Shown piece after piece: positions 42,015 to 51,447 of a stretch of 64,000 nt of DNA (position 1 is its first letter; each line of letters opens with the position of its first letter). The notes beneath the pieces are model-generated. The model did not search any database and had not been told where the DNA came from. It saw only the letters and a program-made list of their open reading frames with translations. Position numbers and translations under genes: made by a program. Origin of the DNA: Psychroserpens mesophilus (lineage in GTDB: Bacteria > Bacteroidota > Bacteroidia > Flavobacteriales > Flavobacteriaceae); NCBI RefSeq assembly GCF_000826645.1, contig NZ_JXJP01000002.1:62001-126000 (forward strand), written 5' to 3'.

Positions 42015-44601
42015 AGTATTATTAATTGGTTGGGATGCTGCAGATTGGAAAATTATCTGGCCATTAATTGCTAAGGGCGAAATGCCAGCATTAAAGAAAT
42101 TAATAGAACGTGGTGTTTATGGTAATATGAGCACGATGAATCCACCATATTCTCCCATGCTATGGAGCACAGTCGCTACTGGTAAAACGCCCGATAAGCA
42201 TGGTGTATTAGGGTTTATTGAGATTATGCCAAATATGAAAGGAGTACGACCTGTGACTACAAATTCTAGAAAAGCCAAAGCAATTTGGAACATATTACAT
42301 CACAAAGGTTATAAAAGCAATCTGGTAGGGTGGTGGCCAAGTTTTCCAGCTGAACCTATAAATGGTGTAGTCGTTTCAGATAAGTTTCAAAAAGTGAGTA
42401 AAGATCCAAATAAAAAGAGTCCAATTGTAAAAGGTACTATTCATCCAGAAGCCTTTACGAAAGAGATACAAGACTTGCGTATGTTTCCACATGAAATCAC
42501 TGAAGCGCACATTTTACCTTGTATTCCTAATGCTTCAAAAATAGATCAAGAAAAGGACAAAGGATTAGAGAATTTTGCAAAAATGCTTGCAGAAAACACT
42601 TCAGTACATGCTGCTGCAACCAATTTACTACGTACGACTGAATGGGATTTTATGGCAGTGTACTACGATCTTATTGATCATTTTTGTCATGCCTTTATGA
42701 AATATCATCCACCAAAACTAAAACCAATATCACAAAACATGTTTGACATATACAATCAGGCTGTTGTTAGTGCATATAAGATTCAGGATATGATGCTAGA
42801 ACGTACTTTAGAATTGGTTGATGAGGATACGACTGTAATTGTCGCTTCAGATCATGGCTTTGAGTCTGGTCATAGACGAATCCTAAAAATGCCAAAATAT
42901 CCTGCAGCTCCTGCTTTAGAACATCGTCAGTTCGGTATTTTCGTGGCTGCTGGTCCTAATATCAAAAAAAATGAAAAGGTGTTCGGACTGGGTCTTATTG
43001 ATATTGCACCTACGATTTTGCACATGTTTAATTTGCCCGTTGGTAAAGACATGGATGGTAAGGTCGCTTTAGATATTTTTAAAGACCCTAAAGATGTTAA
43101 ATATATTGATAGTTGGGAAGCTGTAGAAGGTGATTTCGGTCAGCATGAATCAGATTCGAATGAGATCTTGGATGATCAGGAAACTATGAAACAATTGGTT
43201 GATTTGGGATATATTGAAAAACCTGATGAAAACATTGAGATAGCCATTCTGAAAACAAGTTGTGATTTAAAACATAATTTGGCAAGGGTGTATTTAGGTA
43301 AAAAAGATTATGTAAAAGCTAAAGCATTACTTTTGGAATTAATTCAAGGTGATTATCCTGTCTATGATGAAAAAGCTTTTGAAAAAAAGAATAAAGATGC
43401 CCTAATCAAACAAGGTTTTAAAGTTGGTGATTCCGTAATTGATACAATTCCGTTCTACATGGATTTATTAACAATTGCACTTTCTGAAAAGGATTATGAC
43501 TTGGCTGATAAATACCTCAAAACGCTAAGAGCGTCTGATGTAAAATTCGAAATTAACACTTCTGTTGCTGAAGCCACTATTTTAGTAGGTCAAGGAAAAA
43601 TTGAAAAGGCATTGAAGTGTTTAGAGGATGCGAAAAATAAAAAACCAAATGGAAGTATTTGGTATCAAATAGGTAAAATCCACAGAAAATTAAATCATTT
43701 TGAAGAGGCAAAGCGCGCTTTTGAAAATGCCTTGAAATTCGAAATCGATAGCTCCAAAACACATCAATCTTTGGCAGAAACGTTACTCAGATTACATCAG
43801 TATGAAGAAGCAGCCGAGCATGCTTTAACAAGTATAGAATTGGTGAAATACTTTCCTGATGCGCACTATGTTTTAGGTGAAGCCCTAGAGAAATTAGGCG
43901 ATTTAGAAAATGCTAAGATTGCTTATGAAACGGCTGCAAGTTTGAAACCAGTCGAACATGTAAGAGCTGAAAAAGCGATAGAAAATTTAGAGGAAAAATT
44001 AGAAGAACAAAGGACATTAACAGATAAAGCCGAATATAAGTATAGAAAAGATCAAATTGTAATAGTTTCTGGTTTACCTCGATCTGGTACTTCTTTGATG
44101 ATGCAAATGCTTAATCAAGGAGGTATTACTGTTTTAACCGACGAAAATCGAAAACCAGATGTGTCTAATCCAAAAGGTTATTATGAATATGATCCTGTAA
44201 TGGCTTTACATAAAGATAATTCTTGGTTAGGATTGGCAAAAAACAAATCGGTTAAAGTCGTTGCGCCTCTTTTGAAGTTTCTTGATCCTCAATATCGCTA
44301 TAAAGTAATATTTATGAATCGTGATCTTGATGAAATTGTTAAATCACAACAAAAGATGATTGGTAAAGATCCTGAAGTACTACCAACACGGCTTTTTGAC
44401 GCTTATAAAAAACATCTCAATCAGGTTGAAGTATGGAAAGACAAAGAGCCAGGAGTTGAGCTTATCTATATAAACTACAAAGATGTTTTAGAGAATTCTA
44501 GTGAGGCATTAGAAAAAGTTACTTCCTTTATTGGTGTTGAGATGAATAAGAACGAAATGGCTAAATGCGTCGACAAAGCCTTATATAGAAACAAGTCATA
44601 A
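42001..44601 (+). CDS. AlkP-superfamily phosphodiesterase fused to TPR and sulfotransferase domains
   Basis: An 866-residue cytoplasmic-looking protein with no signal peptide. Residues about 1-390 are a type I phosphodiesterase/nucleotide pyrophosphatase fold: metal Asp in LLIGWDAADWK, nucleophile region YSPMLWSTVATGKTPDKHG, YYDLIDHFCHAF, VIVASDHGFESGH, and the His in ALEHRQFGIF. Residues about 420-670 are helix pairs of TPR type (NGSIWYQIGKIHRKLNHFEE, HYVLGEALEKLGDLENAKIA). From about 686 on is a sulfotransferase domain with the PAPS loop VSGLPRSGTSLMMQML and NRDLDEIVKSQQKM. The substrate is unknown. It is translationally coupled to the small ORF at 41856. Confidence 0.88.
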   Translation: MKRNKVLLIGWDAADWKIIWPLIAKGEMPALKKLIERGVYGNMSTMNPPYSPMLWSTVATGKTPDKHGVLGFIEIMPNMKGVRPVTTNSRKAKAIWNILHHKGYKSNLVGWWPSFPAEPINGVVVSDKFQKVSKDPNKKSPIVKGTIHPEAFTKEIQDLRMFPHEITEAHILPCIPNASKIDQEKDKGLENFAKMLAENTSVHAAATNLLRTTEWDFMAVYYDLIDHFCHAFMKYHPPKLKPISQNMFDIYNQAVVSAYKIQDMMLERTLELVDEDTTVIVASDHGFESGHRRILKMPKYPAAPALEHRQFGIFVAAGPNIKKNEKVFGLGLIDIAPTILHMFNLPVGKDMDGKVALDIFKDPKDVKYIDSWEAVEGDFGQHESDSNEILDDQETMKQLVDLGYIEKPDENIEIAILKTSCDLKHNLARVYLGKKDYVKAKALLLELIQGDYPVYDEKAFEKKNKDALIKQGFKVGDSVIDTIPFYMDLLTIALSEKDYDLADKYLKTLRASDVKFEINTSVAEATILVGQGKIEKALKCLEDAKNKKPNGSIWYQIGKIHRKLNHFEEAKRAFENALKFEIDSSKTHQSLAETLLRLHQYEEAAEHALTSIELVKYFPDAHYVLGEALEKLGDLENAKIAYETAASLKPVEHVRAEKAIENLEEKLEEQRTLTDKAEYKYRKDQIVIVSGLPRSGTSLMMQMLNQGGITVLTDENRKPDVSNPKGYYEYDPVMALHKDNSWLGLAKNKSVKVVAPLLKFLDPQYRYKVIFMNRDLDEIVKSQQKMIGKDPEVLPTRLFDAYKKHLNQVEVWKDKEPGVELIYINYKDVLENSSEALEKVTSFIGVEMNKNEMAKCVDKALYRNKS

Positions 44602-44631
44602 AAAAAGAGCTGCAATTTGCAGCTCTTTTTT
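44601..44631. terminator. Bidirectional terminator after the 42001 gene
   Basis: AAAAAAGAGCTGCA / TGCAGCTCTTTTTT around ATT, with A and T runs on both strands, between convergent genes. Confidence 0.92.
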
Positions 44632-44646
44632 AAAACGTAAATATAG

Positions 44647-45588
44647 TTATTGTTTTAATATCTTAATAGTTTCTGTTTTGCCTTGTATATTAATTTTTGC
44701 AAGGTAAATTCCATCATTGAGATTAGACATATTTACCAATTCATCATTACGAGATAATGTTTGCTTCATAACACGTTGTCCTAAAACACTGAAAAGTTCA
44801 ATTCCACTTATAGGTAAACTTGAAGAAGTTAATTTAAGATGGTCTGTGTCTTTGTTGTAGGAATGCGTAAATGTGTTTGTATCAAATTCATTTACTGATG
44901 CTGTTGGTTCATCATTGGTTCTGAAATTGTCAATGTGAGCGAATCCAGCAAAATTATCATGTGCAAATCTAACCTGCTCAATATCAGTATTTGGTGTAGC
45001 AACAAGTCCAGAGTAGATGGACACATCATCAATAAAAACATCAACATTTGTTCCTCCCGTCATCTCTATACGTACGTTGAACCATGTGAGAGGCGTCCAA
45101 TCAACCATAGTGTCATCCAATATGATGGTTCCTGCACCATCATCTGCTAGAACACTTATATTGCCTTCAAAAGTAAATCTAACATAAGTTACAAATACGC
45201 CATCAGTGATGTTAACAAAGCCAAATATATAATCGGAAGTATTTGCTGAATCAAAAGTGTCAATAAACATATCTGCAGAAAATGTAGCATCAATGTGTGG
45301 AACAGCAGTCACATAATTATAAAAAGCACCTACAATAGGATTTGCTTGTCCTGCAAATGCTCCTTCAGTGTCAATTTTTAAAGATAATGACCCATCGCTT
45401 GCCTGTTCATTACTAACCACTTGATTCATAATAAAACCTCCAGTACCATCTCCTGTGGTCACCCATCCATTTTGAGTATTGATATTTCCTGAAGCATAAC
45501 CCTCAGAGGTTTCAAAGGAAATAGTTTGTTGAGCATTACTCAAAGAAAATGCTAAACACATAAATAATAGTAAAGTAATTTTTTTCAT
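44647..45588 (-). CDS. T9SS-secreted protein with jelly-roll-like domain
   Basis: A 313-residue protein with signal peptide MKKITLLLFMCLAFSLSNAQ. Residues about 20-215 form a lectin/LamG-like beta-sandwich judged from strand spacing and motifs such as ISFETSEGYASGNINTQNGW and FNVRIEMTGGTNVDVFIDDV. The C-terminal about 75 residues (YNKDTDHLKLTSSSLPISGI, ELFSVLGQRVM, NLNDGIYLAKINIQGKTETI) are a T9SS type A sorting tail. It is a single gene convergent with the sulfotransferase-fusion gene. Ligand unknown. Confidence 0.85.
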   Translation of the reverse strand: MKKITLLLFMCLAFSLSNAQQTISFETSEGYASGNINTQNGWVTTGDGTGGFIMNQVVSNEQASDGSLSLKIDTEGAFAGQANPIVGAFYNYVTAVPHIDATFSADMFIDTFDSANTSDYIFGFVNITDGVFVTYVRFTFEGNISVLADDGAGTIILDDTMVDWTPLTWFNVRIEMTGGTNVDVFIDDVSIYSGLVATPNTDIEQVRFAHDNFAGFAHIDNFRTNDEPTASVNEFDTNTFTHSYNKDTDHLKLTSSSLPISGIELFSVLGQRVMKQTLSRNDELVNMSNLNDGIYLAKINIQGKTETIKILKQ

Positions 45589-45733
45589 AAAGTTCGGATT
45601 TTGAATTAATTATAATGAAATATACAAAATTTAGCATTATTCTGGTTTGGCTTCTTAAAATTTAACTAATTAATGTCACTATTTAAAAACGGTAAGTACT
45701 TAATTAGTAATTTAGCAATTCAATGCGTTTAAA

Positions 45734-46711
45734 TTGAAAATAACCGAACAAATAAAACAACCCATTGCCTATGAAATGGAACTTTTCGAACAAAAGTTCT
45801 TATTATCAATGTCTAGTAAGGTTGCGTTATTAAATAGAATCACACATTATATTGTCAACCGGAAAGGGAAACAAATGCGTCCTATGTTCGTGTTTTTGGT
45901 GGCTAAAATGGTTGATAACGGACAAGTTAGTGAGCGAACCTACAGAGGTGCTTCAGTTATTGAGCTTATTCATACTGCTACTTTAGTCCACGATGATGTG
46001 GTTGACGATAGTAATCGAAGGCGCGGATTTTTCTCTATAAATGCGCTTTGGAAAAATAAAATTGCGGTTCTCATTGGTGATTATTTACTCTCGAAAGGTT
46101 TATTACTATCCATTGATAATAATGATTTCGATTTGCTGAAAATTATTTCGGTTGCTGTTCGTGAAATGAGCGAAGGCGAATTACTTCAGATTGAAAAAGC
46201 CAGACAGCTCGATATAACTGAACATGTTTATTATGAGATCATCCGTCAAAAAACGGCAACATTGATTGCTGCTTGTTGCAGTCTCGGAGCAGCTTCAGTA
46301 AAACCCAATTCTCAAGATGTGGACACTATGAGGAAATTTGGTGAACTCATCGGAATGGCGTTTCAAATTAAAGATGACTTATTCGATTATGGCGAAGACG
46401 CTATAGGTAAACCAACAGGAATTGATATGAAAGAGCAAAAAATGACCTTGCCTTTAATTTATGTTTTGAATAACTGCTCTAAAAAAGAAAAATCATGGTT
46501 GATTAATTCTGTTAAAAATCATAATAAAGATAAAAAGAGAGTTAAAGAAGTAATTGCATTTGTCAAAGAAAACAATGGTTTAGAATATGCTGTGAATAAA
46601 ATGAAGTCTTTTCAAGCCGAAGCGTTACAATTGCTAGATGCTTATCCTCAGTCTGAATACAAATCTGCTTTAAAACTCATGGTCAATTATGTGATTGACA
46701 GAAAAAAGTAG
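45734..46711 (+). CDS. Polyprenyl diphosphate synthase
   Basis: A 325-residue trans-isoprenyl diphosphate synthase. The first Asp-rich motif is LVHDDVVDDSNRRRG and the second is FQIKDDLFDYGEDAIGKPTG, with GKQMRPMFVFLVAK before the first. Length and motifs match octaprenyl-type synthases that make the quinone side chain. The start codon read here is TTG (45734, MKITEQIKQP); no better ATG is in frame upstream. Exact chain length cannot be told. It is a single gene, with about 170 bp to the sigma factor gene. Confidence 0.92.
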   Translation: MKITEQIKQPIAYEMELFEQKFLLSMSSKVALLNRITHYIVNRKGKQMRPMFVFLVAKMVDNGQVSERTYRGASVIELIHTATLVHDDVVDDSNRRRGFFSINALWKNKIAVLIGDYLLSKGLLLSIDNNDFDLLKIISVAVREMSEGELLQIEKARQLDITEHVYYEIIRQKTATLIAACCSLGAASVKPNSQDVDTMRKFGELIGMAFQIKDDLFDYGEDAIGKPTGIDMKEQKMTLPLIYVLNNCSKKEKSWLINSVKNHNKDKKRVKEVIAFVKENNGLEYAVNKMKSFQAEALQLLDAYPQSEYKSALKLMVNYVIDRKK

Positions 46712-46877
46712 CTTAGTTTAGTTTAAAGGTGTTGAATTGTGAAGTCCTTATTACTACTGAATCAAAATGAGATAACTTAACGACAAACACATCAACAATA
46801 GATTTTTTTTTAAACTCTCAGGCAACCATGTACTAAAAACTTGCGTCTTTATAAATAGAAGACTTAAATAAGCACAT

Positions 46878-47441
46878 TTGAAAGTTATTCATTTACATAA
46901 CAACAATACGACACTTTTAAAAAAAGCAGCCAAAAACAATCGTGAAGCGCAACACGAACTGTTTAATGCACATGCGCCAAAAATGTTAAGTATTTGTCGG
47001 TATTATATAAAGGATATTCAAAATGCAGAGTCTGTTATGCTCAATGGATTTTTTAAAGCATTTGTAAATCTTAAGCATTTTAAGTACAAAGGAAGTTTTG
47101 AAGGATGGTTACGGAAAATTATGATAAGAGAATCTATTTCGTTTATCAGGCAACAGAAGCATATAGAATTTTCAATTGAAGATATTGTGCTTCCTCATGA
47201 GCAGTCAAACAATATTAATACTGAAATTGAAGTTGCTCAGATTCAGCAATTAATAGACGAACTTCCTGAAGGTTATAAACTGGTATTCGTAATGTATGCG
47301 ATTGAAGGTTATAGGCATTTTGAAATTGCAGAGATGCTTAATATTTCGGAAGGCACGTCTAAATCACAATTATTTAAAGCAAGACAAATGCTTCAGAAAA
47401 AAATTAAAGAATTAAATCAAACGAGTTATGGCACCAATTAA
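46878..47441 (+). CDS. ECF RNA polymerase sigma factor
   Basis: A 187-residue sigma-70 family protein of the extracytoplasmic-function group. Region 2 spans about 20-95 (HELFNAHAPKMLSICRYYIK, FKYKGSFEGWLRKIMIRESI). Region 4 spans about 125-180 (IDELPEGYKLVFVMYAIEGY, HFEIAEMLNISEGTSKSQLF). The start read here is TTG at 46878. Its end overlaps the next gene's ATG by 14 bp, a tight coupling typical of sigma/anti-sigma pairs. It probably controls envelope genes, including its own operon. Confidence 0.93.
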   Translation: MKVIHLHNNNTTLLKKAAKNNREAQHELFNAHAPKMLSICRYYIKDIQNAESVMLNGFFKAFVNLKHFKYKGSFEGWLRKIMIRESISFIRQQKHIEFSIEDIVLPHEQSNNINTEIEVAQIQQLIDELPEGYKLVFVMYAIEGYRHFEIAEMLNISEGTSKSQLFKARQMLQKKIKELNQTSYGTN

Positions 47442-48219
47442 ATTTGAAGATAAGCTAAAAGATAAGCTCGAAAATCGAAGTCTTCAACCATCTGAAGATG
47501 CGTGGAGTACTTTGGCTAACAGACTGGATAAAGAAGAAGATAAGAACAGTAACACAAGGTTTTGGTGGCTTGGTATTGCTGCCAGTATCATAGGTGTGAT
47601 TTTGATAACGACTCAGTTTTATAAATCAACTGAAGAGGTAAAAGATTTACCAGTTGTAGTTGATACAAAAGCAATGCCTCAGCGTGATTCAGGAGTTGTG
47701 AATGATGCGCATGTTATTGATAATGTTCTAACAAATTCCGAAGAAAAAAATAATATTATTGAGACTGAAAATGCGACTAATATAGCTGCTGTATCTAGTA
47801 ATAAAGCTAATCAAAATCAGAAGTCTGATAGAAAAGAAAATGGTACAGAGCAATCGGAAGAATTACAAAGCATTGTTGCTTCTCAAGAAAAATCAACACC
47901 TGAAAGAGTTGGTAACAATCAAGTAAAAACATTAACTCAAGAAGAATTAAAAATTATTGAAGTTGTAGATGTCATCAAACAACTTCAGGCGAGTGAATCT
48001 TCGGTTTCAGATAAAGAAATTGATTCGCTTCTTAAACAAGCTCAAAGAGAAATTTTAAAACAACGCATATTTGACGAAACGACAAGAACAGTTAATGCAG
48101 ATGCTTTACTTCAAGACGTTGAAGTTGAGCTCGAGCAGTCTTTTAGAGATAAAGTATTCGAAGCTTTAAAATCCAGTTACAATTCGGTAAAAACTGCAGT
48201 TGCCGAACGTCGTAACTAA
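47428..48219 (+). CDS. Single-pass membrane protein, probable anti-sigma partner
   Basis: A 263-residue protein: a cytoplasmic N-terminus (FEDKLKDKLENRSLQPSEDA, WSTLANRLD) of the kind found on anti-sigma-like proteins of Bacteroidota, one membrane helix at about residues 45-65 (FWWLGIAASIIGVILITTQF), then a long polar, Gln/Glu/Lys-rich periplasmic part. The 14-bp overlap with the ECF sigma gene supports an anti-sigma role. No zinc-binding anti-sigma motif (HxxxCxxC) is visible, so it is not of the ZAS type. The assignment rests on context. Confidence 0.72.
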   Translation: MAPIKFEDKLKDKLENRSLQPSEDAWSTLANRLDKEEDKNSNTRFWWLGIAASIIGVILITTQFYKSTEEVKDLPVVVDTKAMPQRDSGVVNDAHVIDNVLTNSEEKNNIIETENATNIAAVSSNKANQNQKSDRKENGTEQSEELQSIVASQEKSTPERVGNNQVKTLTQEELKIIEVVDVIKQLQASESSVSDKEIDSLLKQAQREILKQRIFDETTRTVNADALLQDVEVELEQSFRDKVFEALKSSYNSVKTAVAERRN

Positions 48220-48276
48220 ACTATATCAAACAAAAAACGAAACGTTAAACCCAACATCAATTAAATTACGAATATT

Positions 48277-49374
48277 ATGAACACTATTACTAAATGCGTA
48301 GTGCTGCTCACCTTATGTCTTTTTGTGAGTTTTGCAAGCGCTCAAGAACAACAAAACGACTCTATTGTAACTAAAACTATGCCTTATCGTGAAAATGGTT
48401 TAAAAATAGACAGACTCGAGGAAACTAAGAAATCGATTACAGAAGAGGAAAGGGCGTATTTAAAACAGGAAGTCGAACTAATTAATCAGCGTTTAGACAG
48501 AGGAGAAATTACCAGCACTGAAGCCGAAACCTTAAAAAAAGAGGCTGCTTTAAAGCATGCTGCAAATATAGAAGATCGTATTGCGATTATTGATGCAAAA
48601 ATCAGTCTGCTAAAACGAAATCCAGATATTGAACATATTTCAGACGATGAAGATAATTCCATGTCTATAACCATAGGTTCCAAAGGGTTCTTAATAGACA
48701 TGGCTAACAAAAAACGAGAACCACCTAAGTACGATATTAGAACGACCAACAAATTATTATTTTCTCTGGGATTCAATAATGCCATTGGAGATGGTCAAAA
48801 TTTAGGAAATACACCTTATGAACTTGGTGGCTCCGGTTTTGTAGAATTAGGATGGATTTGGGAAACACGATTGGCTAAGAATTCCAATTTTGCGAGAATT
48901 AATTATGGATTTGCTTTTCAATGGAACAAACTTAATGTGAAAGATGATCTTTATTTTGTGCAGAATGGAAATGAAACAACACTAGAAGAGTTTCCTGTAG
49001 ATTTGAGAAAATCTCAAATTAGAGTAACCAACTTAGTCGTGCCTGTTCATTTCGAGTTTGGACCTTCTAAATTGAAAGATTATGGTAACAGAGTTCGCTA
49101 TTTAACTTATAATAAATTTAAAGTCGGAATTGGTGGTTATGCTGGTGTAAGATTAGCGACGCAAACAAAATTACGCTATAAAGATGAAGGCGATATTGTT
49201 AAAAATAAGACAAGGCGAAATTATAATGCTTCAAATTTTGTTTACGGATTAAGTGCTTATGTAGGTTTTGACCAAGTGTCACTTTATGCGAAGTATGATT
49301 TGAATCCATTATTCAGAAACCAACTGGTAGATCAACATAATGTGTCCTTAGGATTGCGATTTGATTTACATTAG
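48277..49374 (+). CDS. Outer membrane beta-barrel protein with coiled-coil N-terminus
   Basis: A 365-residue exported protein (signal MNTITKCVVLLTLCLFVSFA). Residues about 40-120 are strongly helical and charged, with heptad-like spacing (ITEEERAYLKQEVELINQRL, DRGEITSTEAETLKKEAA), likely a coiled coil. From about 150 it alternates strands with aromatic girdles (KLLFSLGFNNAIGDGQN, FVELGWIWETRLAKNSNFAR) and ends HNVSLGLRFDLH, typical of a PorT/OmpA-like barrel. It follows the anti-sigma-like gene by 57 bp and is probably both a target and the output of that operon. Confidence 0.82.
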   Translation: MNTITKCVVLLTLCLFVSFASAQEQQNDSIVTKTMPYRENGLKIDRLEETKKSITEEERAYLKQEVELINQRLDRGEITSTEAETLKKEAALKHAANIEDRIAIIDAKISLLKRNPDIEHISDDEDNSMSITIGSKGFLIDMANKKREPPKYDIRTTNKLLFSLGFNNAIGDGQNLGNTPYELGGSGFVELGWIWETRLAKNSNFARINYGFAFQWNKLNVKDDLYFVQNGNETTLEEFPVDLRKSQIRVTNLVVPVHFEFGPSKLKDYGNRVRYLTYNKFKVGIGGYAGVRLATQTKLRYKDEGDIVKNKTRRNYNASNFVYGLSAYVGFDQVSLYAKYDLNPLFRNQLVDQHNVSLGLRFDLH

Positions 49375-49394
49375 AAAAAAACCTGAGTATCATA

Positions 49395-49432
49395 AAAAAA
49401 AGCTTCATTGTCATATGCAATGAAGCTTTTTT
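49395..49432 (+). terminator. Terminator after the ECF operon
   Basis: AAAAAAGCTTCATTG / CAATGAAGCTTTTTT with loop TCATATG, 20 bp after the stop of the barrel protein. Confidence 0.9.
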
Positions 49433-49479
49433 GTTCGCTAATAATACCCTAAATTTACCATTCACTTTTACTTTACAAT

Positions 49480-51447
49480 TTGATATCACAACGCAGTATA
49501 GAACAAGTTTTTGAAACCGCTCGAGTAGAGGAGGTTATTGGTGATTTCGTGCAATTAAAAAAAGCAGGAAGTAACTTCAAAGGCTTAAGTCCGTTTAGCG
49601 ATGAACGCTCTCCAAGCTTTATGGTGTCTCCTGTAAAACAAATTTGGAAAGATTTCTCTAGCGGAAAAGGTGGAAATGCAGTGACATTTTTAATGGAACA
49701 TGAACATTTTACCTATCCTGAAGCCATTAAGTATCTAGCTAAAAAATACAATATTGAAATAGAGGAAACAGAGCAAACCGACGAACAAAAGCTAGAAGCC
49801 AATGAGCGTGAAAGTTTGTATCTGGTAAATGAGTTTGCTAATGCGTATTTCCAGAAAGTCATGCTTAAAACCGATCAAGGTCAGGCGATAGGCTTGAGTT
49901 ACTTTAAAGAGCGTGGTTTTACAAATGAAACTATAAAAACCTTTAATCTTGGTTATTCCCTTGACGATTGGCAGGCTTTCACCGATGATGCTTTAAAAAA
50001 GGGATATCAATTAGAGTTTTTAGAAAAAACCGGACTTACAATTGTTAAGGAGGATAAGAAATTTGACCGCTTTAAAGGTCGTGTGATGTTTCCTATTCAT
50101 AGTATGAGCGGACGTATTTTAGGGTTTGGTGGACGTATATTAAAAACTGATAAAAAAGCTGCTAAATACCTGAATTCGCCTGAGAGTGAGGTATATCATA
50201 AAAGTAAAATTTTGTATGGCTTATTTCATGCGAAGCAAAGTATTGCGAAAGAAGATAATTGTTATCTGGTTGAAGGTTATACAGATGTGATTCAATTTTA
50301 CCAAACAGGAATTAAAAATGTGGTTGCGTCTTCAGGTACTGCATTAACTCCTGAACAAATTAGATTGGTTAACCGACTCACAAAAAACATAACGGTTCTT
50401 TTTGATGGTGATGCTGCAGGAATTAGAGCGTCCATTAGAGGTATCGATCTCATTTTGGAACAAGGCATGAATGTAAAAGTTTGTACTTTCCCAGAAGGCG
50501 AAGATCCAGATAGTTTTGCTAAACAAAATACTTTAGAAGAATTAACAAGTTATTTAGACAGCAATGCCAAAGATTTTATTCAGTTTAAAGCCTCATTATT
50601 GATTAAAGAAGCAAATAATGATCCTATTAAAAAGGCTGAAACAATAAGAGATATCGTTAACAGTATTTCTAAAATTCCAGATCAGATAAAAAAAGAAATC
50701 TATATTCAGGAGTGTTCCCGAATTATGGATATTAGTGAGGATGTATTGTTTAGTACCTTAGCGCAGATTAATAAAAAAGATTATCAGGAAGTAAATAAAG
50801 CATACAAATCTCAGCAAAAAGCCTTTGAAGTTGTTCGTCCAGAAGTGAAAGCGCCTAAAATAGATTTACAATACGAATTGGAACGAAAAATTATTGAAAT
50901 CTTATTGCTCTACGGAAATAAAACAGAAGATTTTGAAGATTTGGTTTTAAAAGAAAGTGATGATGGTGAATTACAGCTTGAGCCTGTAGTTCACAATGCT
51001 AAAGTGTTTGAAAAGGTATATTTGGATTTACAGGAAGATGAAATGCAATTCACCAATGAAACATTTAAAAGTTTGTATTATACCATTATTGATACGCTGC
51101 ATCAAGAGCCTGAATTTTCGACACGAAATTTTGTAAATAAATTAGATCAGGATTTAGCGTCCGAAGTCACTACGATTTTAATGAATGATGAACGTTATAG
51201 CTTACACGATTGGGAACGCAATCACATTATTCCTAAAGAAAAAAATCATGGTATATCGCAATTAGTGAATCAAACAATTTTGACTTTAAGGTGTTATTTA
51301 ATTGATAAAAAAGTGGCTGAATACCAAAATGAAACGCTTCGAGAAGAAAGCAATTCAAGAAGTATTTTAGAAGACGTTAAAGATTATCTAGGACTCAAAA
51401 TGTTGCTGTCACGAAAACTAGGGAAAGTGATTGGAGGAAAAGTTTAG
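49480..51447 (+). CDS. dnaG: DNA primase, zinc-binding residues lost
   Basis: A 655-residue primase. The N-terminal CHC2-type domain (about 3-100) has the right frame but not its ligands: where other primases read CPFH and CFGCG, it reads GLSPFSDERSPSF and WKDFSSGKGGNAVTF. The catalytic Toprim core is intact: VEGYTDVIQFYQTG, SSGTALTPEQIRL, and the metal Asp pair in VLFDGDAAGIRASIRG. The helicase-binding C-terminal domain follows. The start read is TTG at 49480 (MISQRSIEQVF), normal in position for the family. It ends 4 bp into the convergent LuxR-type regulator gene. Confidence 0.93.
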   Translation: MISQRSIEQVFETARVEEVIGDFVQLKKAGSNFKGLSPFSDERSPSFMVSPVKQIWKDFSSGKGGNAVTFLMEHEHFTYPEAIKYLAKKYNIEIEETEQTDEQKLEANERESLYLVNEFANAYFQKVMLKTDQGQAIGLSYFKERGFTNETIKTFNLGYSLDDWQAFTDDALKKGYQLEFLEKTGLTIVKEDKKFDRFKGRVMFPIHSMSGRILGFGGRILKTDKKAAKYLNSPESEVYHKSKILYGLFHAKQSIAKEDNCYLVEGYTDVIQFYQTGIKNVVASSGTALTPEQIRLVNRLTKNITVLFDGDAAGIRASIRGIDLILEQGMNVKVCTFPEGEDPDSFAKQNTLEELTSYLDSNAKDFIQFKASLLIKEANNDPIKKAETIRDIVNSISKIPDQIKKEIYIQECSRIMDISEDVLFSTLAQINKKDYQEVNKAYKSQQKAFEVVRPEVKAPKIDLQYELERKIIEILLLYGNKTEDFEDLVLKESDDGELQLEPVVHNAKVFEKVYLDLQEDEMQFTNETFKSLYYTIIDTLHQEPEFSTRNFVNKLDQDLASEVTTILMNDERYSLHDWERNHIIPKEKNHGISQLVNQTILTLRCYLIDKKVAEYQNETLREESNSRSILEDVKDYLGLKMLLSRKLGKVIGGKV

